Assembly (NCBI GenBank): GCA_028683435.1
Contig: JAQUIG010000007.1
Location: 1 to 64,000, forward strand
Reading direction: 5' to 3'
Origin: Desulfuromonadaceae bacterium
GTDB taxonomy: Bacteria; Desulfobacterota; Desulfuromonadia; Geobacterales; Pseudopelobacteraceae
Length of the DNA: 64,000 nt
Shown: piece by piece, positions 56,911 to 64,000 of the stretch
Numbering within the stretch: position 1 is the first letter of the stretch
Layout: every line of letters begins with the position of its first letter
Made by a program: the position numbers and the translations under genes
Notes under the pieces: generated by a model
What the model was told of the DNA's origin: nothing
Seen by the model: the letters and a program-made list of their open reading frames with translations, nothing else
The model's database searches: none

Positions 56911-57426
56911 ATGAAACGCATTATTCTGGCAGGTATCGTAGCAGCGTGCATTGCGTCAACGTCTGTTTTTGCCGCTGACCTTAAACTTGGCTATATCGAC
57001 ATGCAGCGTGCACTGAACGGTTCGGACGCGGGGAAAGAAGCCAAGGAGCAGCTGGCCACCAGGGTCAAGAAGTATCAGGACGAGATCAACAAAAAACAGG
57101 ACGACCTTAAAAAACTGAAAGACGAACTTGAAAAACAGGGAATGCTGCTCTCCGATGCAACTCGCGCGGCCAAAGAGAAGGAGTATCAGAACAAGCTGAA
57201 GGATTTTCAACGCTTCACCAAGGATGCTCAGGATGAACTGCAGGGGAAAGATGAAGAGCTGACCCGCAAGATTCTGGAAGGGATGGAAAAGGTTATTCAG
57301 GATTTCGGGAAGAAGAAAGGGTACACCTTCATCTTTGTGAAAAACGAGAGTATGTTATTCGCCGACGAAAAGGCCGATCTGACCGAAGAAGTGCTGAAAC
57401 TGTTCAATTCCAGCAGAAAGAAGTAG
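56911..57426 (+). CDS. skp: OmpH/Skp periplasmic chaperone
   Basis: A 171-residue exported protein (signal peptide about 1-21) with the Skp fold: a short beta core ([13 protein letters not shown] ... [13 protein letters not shown]) and a long charged coiled-coil arm (about 50-125). Skp trimers carry unfolded outer-membrane proteins to BamA. The gene lies between bamA and lpxD, the classical position. An AAGGAG site precedes the ATG. Confidence 0.93.
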   Translation: MKRIILAGIVAACIASTSVFAADLKLGYIDMQRALNGSDAGKEAKEQLATRVKKYQDEINKKQDDLKKLKDELEKQGMLLSDATRAAKEKEYQNKLKDFQRFTKDAQDELQGKDEELTRKILEGMEKVIQDFGKKKGYTFIFVKNESMLFADEKADLTEEVLKLFNSSRKK

Positions 57427-57430
57427 CACT

Positions 57431-58483
57431 ATGACACAGACACAAACAGTGGCAGAGCTTGCTGATTACCTTGGCGGCATTGTACGAGGCAACGGGGCTG
57501 TACTGATTTCCGGACTGGGGGCCCTCGAGACCGCCGGTCCTGAAGCGATAACCTTTCTCGCAAATCCGAAATACGCTTCCAAAGTCGCAGAAACATCCGC
57601 TGGCGCTGTTCTTATGGCACCAGGCGGTGAGCGTTATGGCCGTACCGCCATTGAAGTCGCCAACCCGTACCTCGCGTTTGCCAAGCTGTTGACGCTGTTC
57701 TACACGGCGCCCTACCAGCCGGCAGGTGTGCTTCCGGAGGCGATCGTCAGCGATACGGCAACTATTGGTGAGGGAGCCAGTGTTTATCCGGGAGCCTGCA
57801 TCGGCAGAAATGTTGTCGTCGGCTGCCGCACAACCGTACATTCCGGTGCGGTGCTCTATGACAACGTTGTCATCGGCGACGACTGTACCATCCACGCCAA
57901 CGCCGTTGTCCGTGAACGCTGCCGGATCGGGAGCCGCTGCATCATTCAACCGGGGGCCGTGATCGGTTCTGACGGATTCGGCTACGCACCCGACGGGAAC
58001 CGCTACTACCGCATTCCGCAGATCGGCATTGTCGTTTTGGAGGACGATGTTGAAATCGGGGCTAACAGCTGTATAGACCGGGCCGCTATCGAGATAACGA
58101 AGATCGCCCGCGGCACCAAGCTGGACAATCTGGTACAGATTGCCCACAACTGCCAGATCGGTGAAGACTGCATGATCGTGTCTCAGGTCGGCATTTCAGG
58201 GAGCGCCAAAATCGGAAACCACGTCACGCTGGCCGGTCAGGTCGGCGTTGCCGGCCATCTCTCTATCGGTGATAATGTGCTGGTCGGCGCCCAGTCCGGC
58301 GTACCGAGTTCGCTGCCGGCCAACGGCGCCTACAGCGGTTCCCCGGTCATGCCGCACCGGGAATGGCTGAAATCTGCCATGGTCGTACCCCGTTTGCCGG
58401 AATTAAAGAAAACTGTTAAGGCACTTGAGAAGCGGATTGCAGAGCTTGAAACAAAATTTAATCAGAATAGTCAGGAGAGTTAA
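57431..58483 (+). CDS. lpxD: UDP-3-O-acylglucosamine N-acyltransferase LpxD
   Basis: A 350-residue enzyme for the third step of lipid A synthesis. A uridine-binding N-domain (about 1-100) is followed by a left-handed beta-helix of hexapeptide repeats ([17 protein letters not shown]...). The catalytic His is in [12 protein letters not shown]. The C-terminal helical tail is in place. It begins 4 bases after the skp stop. Confidence 0.97.
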   Translation: MTQTQTVAELADYLGGIVRGNGAVLISGLGALETAGPEAITFLANPKYASKVAETSAGAVLMAPGGERYGRTAIEVANPYLAFAKLLTLFYTAPYQPAGVLPEAIVSDTATIGEGASVYPGACIGRNVVVGCRTTVHSGAVLYDNVVIGDDCTIHANAVVRERCRIGSRCIIQPGAVIGSDGFGYAPDGNRYYRIPQIGIVVLEDDVEIGANSCIDRAAIEITKIARGTKLDNLVQIAHNCQIGEDCMIVSQVGISGSAKIGNHVTLAGQVGVAGHLSIGDNVLVGAQSGVPSSLPANGAYSGSPVMPHREWLKSAMVVPRLPELKKTVKALEKRIAELETKFNQNSQES

Positions 58484-58484
58484 T

Positions 58485-58931
58485 ATGCATCTGGATATCA
58501 ACGAAATCATGAGAATCCTGCCGCATCGTTACCCATTTCTGATGGTTGACCGGATTATTGAAGGGGAGCATGGGAAACGCTGCGTTGGGATAAAAAATGT
58601 TACGGTCAACGAACCATTTTTCCAAGGGCATTTCCCCGGGCACCCGGTAATGCCGGGGGTACTGATCATCGAAGCCATGGCCCAGGTGGCTGGCATCATG
58701 GCCTATCTGGCTTCAGACGAAGCAGTGCGAAACAAGGTCACCTACTTTATGGCCATCGACAATGCCCGCTTCCGTAAGCCGGTATCTCCCGGAGATCAGC
58801 TGCGCATTGAGGTCACGACGACGATGAACCGTCGAGGAATCTGGGGGATATCCGGCAAGGCATTTGTCGGCGATGTTCTGGTAACCGAGGCCGATCTTAA
58901 GGCAACGTTTGCAGACTCACCTAAGCCCTAA
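58485..58931 (+). CDS. fabZ: 3-hydroxyacyl-ACP dehydratase FabZ
   Basis: A 148-residue hot-dog-fold dehydratase for fatty-acid elongation. The active-site motif [23 protein letters not shown] contains the catalytic His and Glu, and [11 protein letters not shown] is present. A CAGGAGAG ribosome-binding site supports the ATG at 58485; the earlier open frame overlaps lpxD. Its position among lpx genes lets fatty-acid and lipid A synthesis be balanced. Confidence 0.97.
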   Translation: MHLDINEIMRILPHRYPFLMVDRIIEGEHGKRCVGIKNVTVNEPFFQGHFPGHPVMPGVLIIEAMAQVAGIMAYLASDEAVRNKVTYFMAIDNARFRKPVSPGDQLRIEVTTTMNRRGIWGISGKAFVGDVLVTEADLKATFADSPKP

Positions 58932-58939
58932 AAACCACG

Positions 58940-58963
58940 ATCCCCCATGTTCACAAGGGGGAC
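58940..58963. repeat. Short GC-rich palindrome related to the intergenic repeats
   Basis: ATCCCCCATGTTCACAAGGGGGACT forms a small C-run/G-run stem just after fabZ and before the lpxA ribosome-binding site. It resembles half a unit of the larger repeats elsewhere in the window. Confidence 0.4.
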
Positions 58964-58979
58964 TTACCGGAGAAATATC

Positions 58980-59762
58980 ATGATTCACCCGACTGCGATA
59001 ATCGATTCGACAGCCAACCTGGCTGCAGAAGTGGAAATAGGGCCATACGCCATCATCGGGAAACATGTCACAATCGGTACCGGCACGTCGATTGGCGCTC
59101 ACACTGTCATCGGCGACTGGACTGAAATAGGAGAGAATAACCAGATTTATCATCTCGCCTCGGTCGGCCCCGCCTCACAGGATTTGAAATATCAGGGCGA
59201 AGAATGTTGGACACGTATCGGCAACAATAATATGATTCGCGAATTTGCTACAATCCACCGTGGTACCGTGACCGGTATCGGTGAAACTGTTATCGGCAAT
59301 GGCAACCTTTTTATGGCCTATTCGCATGTTGCCCACGATTGTGTCATCGGAAATGGAATAGTCATGGCAAATGCGGCCACCCTGGCTGGACACGTCACCA
59401 TTGAAGACGATGTCATCATCGGTGGTCTCGTTGCTGTTCACCAGTTTGTCGCCATCGGCAGAAATGCCATGATTGGCGGCGGTACGATGGTTTCCCTGGA
59501 TATACCTCCCTATATGATTGCGACCTCCGGACGAATTCGCGATACTAAGTTGCGTGGCCTTAACCTGATAGGTCTCAAGCGGCACGGATTTTCCGATGAG
59601 ACAATCAAAAAACTGAAAACAAGCTACAAAACCCTTTTCATGGCTGACTTGAAGCTGCCCGATGCTATTGCTCGAGTCAGATCTGAAATTCAGGATTGCC
59701 CCGAAGTCGATTACCTGCTGGCCTTTATTGAACGTTCGCAAAGGGGTATCAGCCGAGGATGA
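58980..59762 (+). CDS. lpxA: UDP-N-acetylglucosamine acyltransferase LpxA
   Basis: A 260-residue enzyme that starts lipid A synthesis with a hydroxyacyl-ACP donor. It is a hexapeptide-repeat beta-helix; catalytic His in SHVAHDCVIGNG; GGTMVSLDIPPYMIATSGR region reads the acyl chain. The start after CCGGAG is MIHPTAIIDS. lpxB overlaps its end by 4 bases. Confidence 0.97.
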   Translation: MIHPTAIIDSTANLAAEVEIGPYAIIGKHVTIGTGTSIGAHTVIGDWTEIGENNQIYHLASVGPASQDLKYQGEECWTRIGNNNMIREFATIHRGTVTGIGETVIGNGNLFMAYSHVAHDCVIGNGIVMANAATLAGHVTIEDDVIIGGLVAVHQFVAIGRNAMIGGGTMVSLDIPPYMIATSGRIRDTKLRGLNLIGLKRHGFSDETIKKLKTSYKTLFMADLKLPDAIARVRSEIQDCPEVDYLLAFIERSQRGISRG

Positions 59763-60967
59763 TGCCAACTTCCGCTGGGTCTGACTCAACAGTTACTCCT
59801 TTCAGCAGGCGTGTCATGATCGTCGCCGGGGAAGCCTCCGGCGACCTCTATGGAGCAGATCTAGTGCAGAAGGCACTTCTGATCAACCCCGAGCTCCATT
59901 TCTTCGGCATCGGCGGTTCCCGGATGCGCGAGGCAGGCGTTGAGACCCTGGTGGATTCGGCCGACATGGCTGTGATGGGTCTGGTCGAAGTGTTCAAACA
60001 TTTTGGCGTCATATCTTCCGCATTTTTAAAACTCAGAAACATCCTGCGGCAAAACCCTCCTGAGTTGTTAATTCTGATCGACTACCCCGGCTTTAACATC
60101 CGTTTGGCAAAAACGGCAAAAAAAGCCGGAGTAAAAGTTCTGTACTATATCAGCCCCAAGGTGTGGGCCTGGAAAGCCGGCCGAATCAAGAGTATCGCCG
60201 CCGCAGTCAGCCGGATGGCGGTCATCTTTCCATTTGAACTCCCCCTGTATGAAAAGGAAGGGGTACCGGTGACCTTTGTCGGCCATCCCATGCTCGATCT
60301 GGTGAATGTGACCATGAGCCGGGACGAAGCAGCCGCAAGTTTTGGCCTGGATCCATCCAGAAAGATCATCGGGCTCTTTCCAGGCAGCCGCAGAAGCGAG
60401 ATTGAGCGCATCCTGCCCGCCATCATTGCTGCCGCAGAATTGCTGCAGAAACGTTTTCCGGATATTCAGTTTGTTCTTCCGTTGGCGTCAACGCTGAACG
60501 TAGACGATATTCTTCCCGTTCTGAAACGAAGCGGCATAACAGCAATTATAACCCGACAAAGGACACATGACCTGATCAGGGCATGTGACGCCATAATATC
60601 GGTATCCGGCACAGTCACGCTGGAGATAGCCCTGATAGGCACACCGATGGTGATCATCTACAAACTAGCCCCGCTTACCTACCAGGTTGCCAGACGGGTG
60701 GTAAAGATCAAACATATCGGACTATGCAACATCGTCGCTGGCAGGAGCATAGTCAAAGAGCTGATACAGGAGCAGGCCAATCCTGAAGCGATCGCCGCCG
60801 AGATCACGACGATTGTTACGGATTCAGCCTACTGTACGACAATGACTGCAGAGCTGGCAACCATCCGGGAAAAACTCGGCGGCGGCGGTGCCGCGGCCAG
60901 GACGGCCTACCTGGCGCTTGATATCATCAACAGGAGCAGAACGAGGACAGGATCATTTAATGAGTAA
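59759..60967 (+). CDS. lpxB: Lipid A disaccharide synthase LpxB
   Basis: A 402-residue GT-B glycosyltransferase that joins UDP-diacylglucosamine to lipid X. GEASGDLYGADLV near residue 23, YISPKVWAWKAGRIK, GLFPGSRRSEI and SVSGTVTLEIAL are conserved. The true start could be the next in-frame Met at 59762. The pyrophosphatase that makes lipid X (LpxH or LpxI) is not in the window. It overlaps msbA by 8 bases. Confidence 0.95.
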   Translation: MMPTSAGSDSTVTPFSRRVMIVAGEASGDLYGADLVQKALLINPELHFFGIGGSRMREAGVETLVDSADMAVMGLVEVFKHFGVISSAFLKLRNILRQNPPELLILIDYPGFNIRLAKTAKKAGVKVLYYISPKVWAWKAGRIKSIAAAVSRMAVIFPFELPLYEKEGVPVTFVGHPMLDLVNVTMSRDEAAASFGLDPSRKIIGLFPGSRRSEIERILPAIIAAAELLQKRFPDIQFVLPLASTLNVDDILPVLKRSGITAIITRQRTHDLIRACDAIISVSGTVTLEIALIGTPMVIIYKLAPLTYQVARRVVKIKHIGLCNIVAGRSIVKELIQEQANPEAIAAEITTIVTDSAYCTTMTAELATIREKLGGGGAAARTAYLALDIINRSRTRTGSFNE

Positions 60968-62714
60968 GAGTATCTTTGGGCGTATCGTTCACTACAGCAA
61001 ACCATACTGGGGCAGAATTGCCATATCCACACTGGCTTCCATTGCCGTTGGCACCATGGATGGCGGTTTTGCCTACCTGGTGGAACCGCTGCTGAGAAAA
61101 ACCTTCGCCACCAACGACAAGACCATATTCACCCTCCTGCCGTTCGGCGTTGTGCTTATCTTTGCCGTCAGGGCACTCAGCCGTTTTCTTAATGATTATT
61201 TCATCCGGACCGCCGGTGAACTGGCGGTGCAGGATATCCGCAATGATCTTTACCGGAACAGCATGCACCTGGGCCTTCGCTTCTACCACAAGCACCCAAC
61301 CGGATCACTCATGTCGCGCGTTCTCTCTGACGTTGCAGTGATGCAGAACGGGATTGCCAACGTGGTCACCAGCATCTGCCGGGACGGCTTTTCCGCTATC
61401 TCGCTGCTGGTGGTGATTTTCTACCGCAGTTGGGAGCTGGCACTGATCACCTTTGTCGTCATTCCGCTGACGGTGTTTTCGGCGCAGAAGATCGGCAAGC
61501 ATATCAAGCGCCTTTCCGGGAAGAGCCAGGAAAAGATTGGCGACGTTGCAGCGATCCTGCAAGAGACCTATACCGGCATCAAGGTAGTCAAGGCCTTCGG
61601 GCTTGAGGAGTGGGTGGTCCAGCGCTTTCGTGCCGCAACCACAACCTATTACAGTTTCATCCGCAAGGCCATAAAATACAACAGCATTTCGGCGCCAATC
61701 AGCGAGATGATAACCTCTATCGGCATTGCCGGGGTTATTTGGGTCGGCGGCAGCATGGTCATGCGCGGCGAGATCACTTCAGCGGAGTTTTTCTCGTTTC
61801 TGACCGCCATGGTGCTTGTCTATAAGCCGGTCAAAAGCCTGAACAACTCGTATAACATTATCCAGACTTCTATCGGTGCCGCCGCCCGTGTTTTTGAAAT
61901 CATCGACGAGAAGCCGGAGATTGCCGACACGGAGAATGTTGTTTCAGTTGAACGAGCCACAGGTGAAGTTGAATTTCTGGATGTCTCCTTTGCCTATGAC
62001 GGGGAGATGGTGCTGAATCATATCAACCTCTACGCCCGTCATGGTGAAATCATCGCCCTCGTCGGCCCGTCGGGTGGAGGAAAGTCAACCCTGGTTTCGT
62101 TGATCCCGCGCTTTTATGATGTTACGAGCGGCTCTGTCATGGTTGACGGCATCGATATCCGCTCAATCCGCATGGCAGACCTGATGCGGCAAGTAGCACT
62201 GGTGGATCAGGAAACCATGCTTTTTAACGATACTATTGCCAATAATATCCGCTACGGCAATTTTTCAGCATCTGATGTCGAGGTTGAAGCTGCTGCCCGT
62301 GCCGCCTTTGCCCATGATTTCATCATGGAGATGCCTGACGGATACTCCACCAACATCGGCGATCGCGGCGCGCGTCTGTCGGGTGGCCAACGCCAGCGGA
62401 TCTGCATTGCCCGTGCCCTGGTCAAGGATGCGCCGATTCTGATCATGGACGAAGCCACCAGCGCTCTGGATACCGAAAGCGAGCAGATGGTGCAAAAGGC
62501 GCTCGATAATCTGATGGCCAACCGGACCACATTTGTGATCGCCCACCGCCTCTCCACCGTGCTGCATGCCGACAAGATTCTTGTCCTCGAAGACGGCCGG
62601 ATCGTTGAAAGCGGATCACATGACGAGCTGCTGAGTAACGGCGGGCTCTACAAACGATTGTACTCTCTGCAGTTCAGCGACCGTGATCCTATCGTAGTCA
62701 CCAGCGCGCCATGA
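60960..62714 (+). CDS. msbA: Lipid A flippase MsbA-type ABC transporter
   Basis: A 584-residue half transporter with six membrane helices (about 15-310) and an ATPase domain: Walker A GPSGGGKST, signature LSGGQRQR, Walker B ILIMDEATSALD and switch His in VIAHRLST. It flips lipid A core across the inner membrane. The ATG at 60960 follows an AGGACAGG site; the longer frame overlaps lpxB. It sits between lpxB and lpxL, as expected. Confidence 0.94.
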   Translation: MSKSIFGRIVHYSKPYWGRIAISTLASIAVGTMDGGFAYLVEPLLRKTFATNDKTIFTLLPFGVVLIFAVRALSRFLNDYFIRTAGELAVQDIRNDLYRNSMHLGLRFYHKHPTGSLMSRVLSDVAVMQNGIANVVTSICRDGFSAISLLVVIFYRSWELALITFVVIPLTVFSAQKIGKHIKRLSGKSQEKIGDVAAILQETYTGIKVVKAFGLEEWVVQRFRAATTTYYSFIRKAIKYNSISAPISEMITSIGIAGVIWVGGSMVMRGEITSAEFFSFLTAMVLVYKPVKSLNNSYNIIQTSIGAAARVFEIIDEKPEIADTENVVSVERATGEVEFLDVSFAYDGEMVLNHINLYARHGEIIALVGPSGGGKSTLVSLIPRFYDVTSGSVMVDGIDIRSIRMADLMRQVALVDQETMLFNDTIANNIRYGNFSASDVEVEAAARAAFAHDFIMEMPDGYSTNIGDRGARLSGGQRQRICIARALVKDAPILIMDEATSALDTESEQMVQKALDNLMANRTTFVIAHRLSTVLHADKILVLEDGRIVESGSHDELLSNGGLYKRLYSLQFSDRDPIVVTSAP

Positions 62715-63646
62715 AACGGATTATCTGGGCCATCCAGGCGACTCTCTTCTATCTCTTCACCCTGCTTGTAGCGGCTCTCCCCCGTTCTCAAACGATCCGT
62801 ATCGGCAAAAAGACCGGAATTTTTCTGTTTAATATTCTCCACCGGCGCAGGTCAATTGCGATCGACAATATCCGTCAGGCGCTCCCCTTCATGAAACGCC
62901 ACCCATCATGGAGCGGCGAATTTGAAACGGCAGAAGAGGTCGCCCTGGCAACATTCAAGAACCTGGGTATCTCTATCGTTGAGGTGTGCCGATTGTATCA
63001 TGGCAAAGGCGATGAACTGATCGATTCGATGGAAGTAAATGGTCTTGAGAATTTTCAACGCGCCAAAGAAACGGGCAATGGCGTGCTCTGCGTAAGCGGC
63101 CATTGCGGCAACTGGGAGCTTATATCACTATCTTTCAAAAAGCATCTTGATGAGAATGTATGGGCAATTGCCCGAAAACAAAACAATCCATACCTAAATT
63201 CAATTATTGAGAAGATGAGGATGGGTTACGGCAATAAGGTGATTTACAGCAAAGCCGCCTTGCGACCGATACTTAGCGTCATAAAAAACAAAGGAGTGAT
63301 CGGCATGCTGGTCGATCAGGCCGTATTTGAAGATAACGGCGCCCTGATAGAATTTCTCGGCAGAAAAGCCTGGGCAAACAAGGCCCCCGTTGTCATTGCG
63401 CAGAAAACCGGAGTGCCGGTTATCCCTGTTTTTGGCTACCGTAAAAATGGCCGTCATATTCTGACGTTCCACCCAGAGTTCACTCTTGGCAGCGACCGTT
63501 CCGAAGAGGGAGTCAGGAAGGATATTCAGGCGCTGGCAGGATATCTGGAAGAATTTATCTGCGCCCATCCGGCAGAGTGGTACTGGGTGCATCGACGCTG
63601 GAAGCGGGCCGGGGAGCAGACTGCGGCGTTCATACCATCAGCATAG
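62711..63646 (+). CDS. Late lipid A acyltransferase (LpxL/LpxM type)
   Basis: A 311-residue membrane-bound acyltransferase with an N-terminal hydrophobic anchor (about 10-28). The HxxxxE catalytic pair is in SGHCGNWELIS, and VDQAVFEDNGALIEFLGRKAW is the second family block. It adds a secondary acyl chain to Kdo-lipid IVA. It could be LpxL or LpxM in specificity; sequence alone does not decide. It overlaps msbA by 4 bases. Confidence 0.9.
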   Translation: MKRIIWAIQATLFYLFTLLVAALPRSQTIRIGKKTGIFLFNILHRRRSIAIDNIRQALPFMKRHPSWSGEFETAEEVALATFKNLGISIVEVCRLYHGKGDELIDSMEVNGLENFQRAKETGNGVLCVSGHCGNWELISLSFKKHLDENVWAIARKQNNPYLNSIIEKMRMGYGNKVIYSKAALRPILSVIKNKGVIGMLVDQAVFEDNGALIEFLGRKAWANKAPVVIAQKTGVPVIPVFGYRKNGRHILTFHPEFTLGSDRSEEGVRKDIQALAGYLEEFICAHPAEWYWVHRRWKRAGEQTAAFIPSA

Positions 63647-63648
63647 CC

Positions 63649-64000
63649 ATGTTTTATCTGGCCTATAACATACTCTCCCTCTTCCTGCTACTCCCGGTGG
63701 TCATCTACCACCTCTACCGTTCCGTCAGCCGAGGCAGGCCGCCCGCGTTTCGTGAACGCTTCGGCTCCATTCCACCAGCAGATCTGGCGGTTCTCCGCAC
63801 GCGACCGGTGATCTGGCTCCACGCCGTCTCGGTGGGCGAATCGATCGCCGCACGACCGCTGCTCAAGGCGCTCCGCAAACAGTATCCCGCCCACGCTATC
63901 GTTGTTTCCAACACCACCGAGACCGGGAGGGGGATCAGCTCCACCTTCCCTGAAAAAGACCTTTGCATCTATTTTCCGTTCGATTTTCTGCCGGCGGTCT
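63649..64000 (+). CDS. waaA: Kdo transferase WaaA (partial, runs off the window end)
   Basis: The first 117 codons begin MFYLAYNILSLFLLLPVVIYH (membrane anchor) and continue with FRERFG, IWLHAVSVGE and VVSNTTETGRG, the N-domain blocks of 3-deoxy-manno-octulosonic acid transferase. It adds Kdo to lipid IVA before the acyltransferase acts. It starts 2 bases after the lpxL-like stop. The C-terminal part is outside the window. Confidence 0.93.
   Translation, partial: MFYLAYNILSLFLLLPVVIYHLYRSVSRGRPPAFRERFGSIPPADLAVLRTRPVIWLHAVSVGESIAARPLLKALRKQYPAHAIVVSNTTETGRGISSTFPEKDLCIYFPFDFLPAV

Noticed and set aside
1..64000. CRISPR arrays, prophage, transposases, tRNA and rRNA genes
   Set aside because: No regularly spaced repeats, phage or transposase coding, or tRNA/rRNA sequence was recognised in either strand; the repeated elements found are isolated intergenic palindromes.

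Overview
The window looks like the chromosome of a Gram-negative, anaerobic or microaerobic bacterium of the Geobacter/Desulfuromonadales type. This is inferred, not proven. The grounds are a murA-hisGDCB string, Pst permeases with very large inserted domains, a membrane H+-pyrophosphatase, multiheme c-type cytochrome biology, a MurA/Lpx/Bam/Lol outer-membrane toolkit and GC-rich intergenic palindromes. No rRNA, tRNA, CRISPR array or insertion sequence was seen.

Layout. (1) 1-7.1 kb is a periplasmic redox group on the + strand: a multicopper oxidase fused to a CopB-like outer-membrane barrel, a SoxB-like metallophosphoesterase without a signal peptide, a four-heme fusion of a cytochrome c peroxidase domain with a TsdA-like thiosulfate dehydrogenase domain, and an aldo/keto reductase. 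(2) 7.1-10.2 kb has a helix-hairpin-helix protein, a rhomboid protease with a zinc ribbon, and a Zymomonas-type pyruvate decarboxylase, which is rare in bacteria. (3) 10.2-18.3 kb is an accessory block: a class I methyltransferase, an AsmA-like protein, a U32 protein with two cysteine clusters, two cobalamin-binding radical SAM enzymes and a type III polyketide synthase with an intact Cys-His-Asn triad. It is the best candidate here for an undescribed pathway. (4) 18.4-28.6 kb is the phosphate regulon: phoB-phoR and pstS-pstC-pstA-pstB-phoU, with matching Pho-box-like direct repeats upstream of pstS and phoB. (5) 28.7-39.0 kb has a tiny zinc-ribbon protein, an AarF/UbiB kinase with a phasin-like partner, a CorA-type transporter, a chemotaxis receptor, an unassigned structured small-RNA locus with its own terminator, and a hybrid sensor kinase overlapping an HD-GYP response regulator. 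(6) 39.2-44.1 kb is murA-hisG-hisD-hisC-hisB. (7) 44.2-52.5 kb has a CpoB/YbgF-like lipoprotein, hppA, an RNase E/G with a long low-complexity tail, an NHL-repeat lipoprotein and lysS. (8) 52.5-64 kb is an envelope-biogenesis operon: lolC/E, lolD, bamA, ompH/skp, lpxD, fabZ, lpxA, lpxB, msbA, lpxL-like and the start of waaA, mostly overlapping or closely spaced.

How the genes fit together. The last block makes lipid A, flips it (MsbA), adds late acyl and Kdo groups and assembles the outer membrane (Bam, Lol, Skp). The phosphate block is a self-contained sensor-transporter system. The block around the type III synthase combines enzymes that build, methylate and radically rearrange a small aromatic or lipid-like product, next to an AsmA-like protein of the lipid-transport superfamily; its product cannot be told from sequence. 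Coordinates of starts were chosen from ribosome-binding sites and family N-termini where the longest reading frame was implausible.
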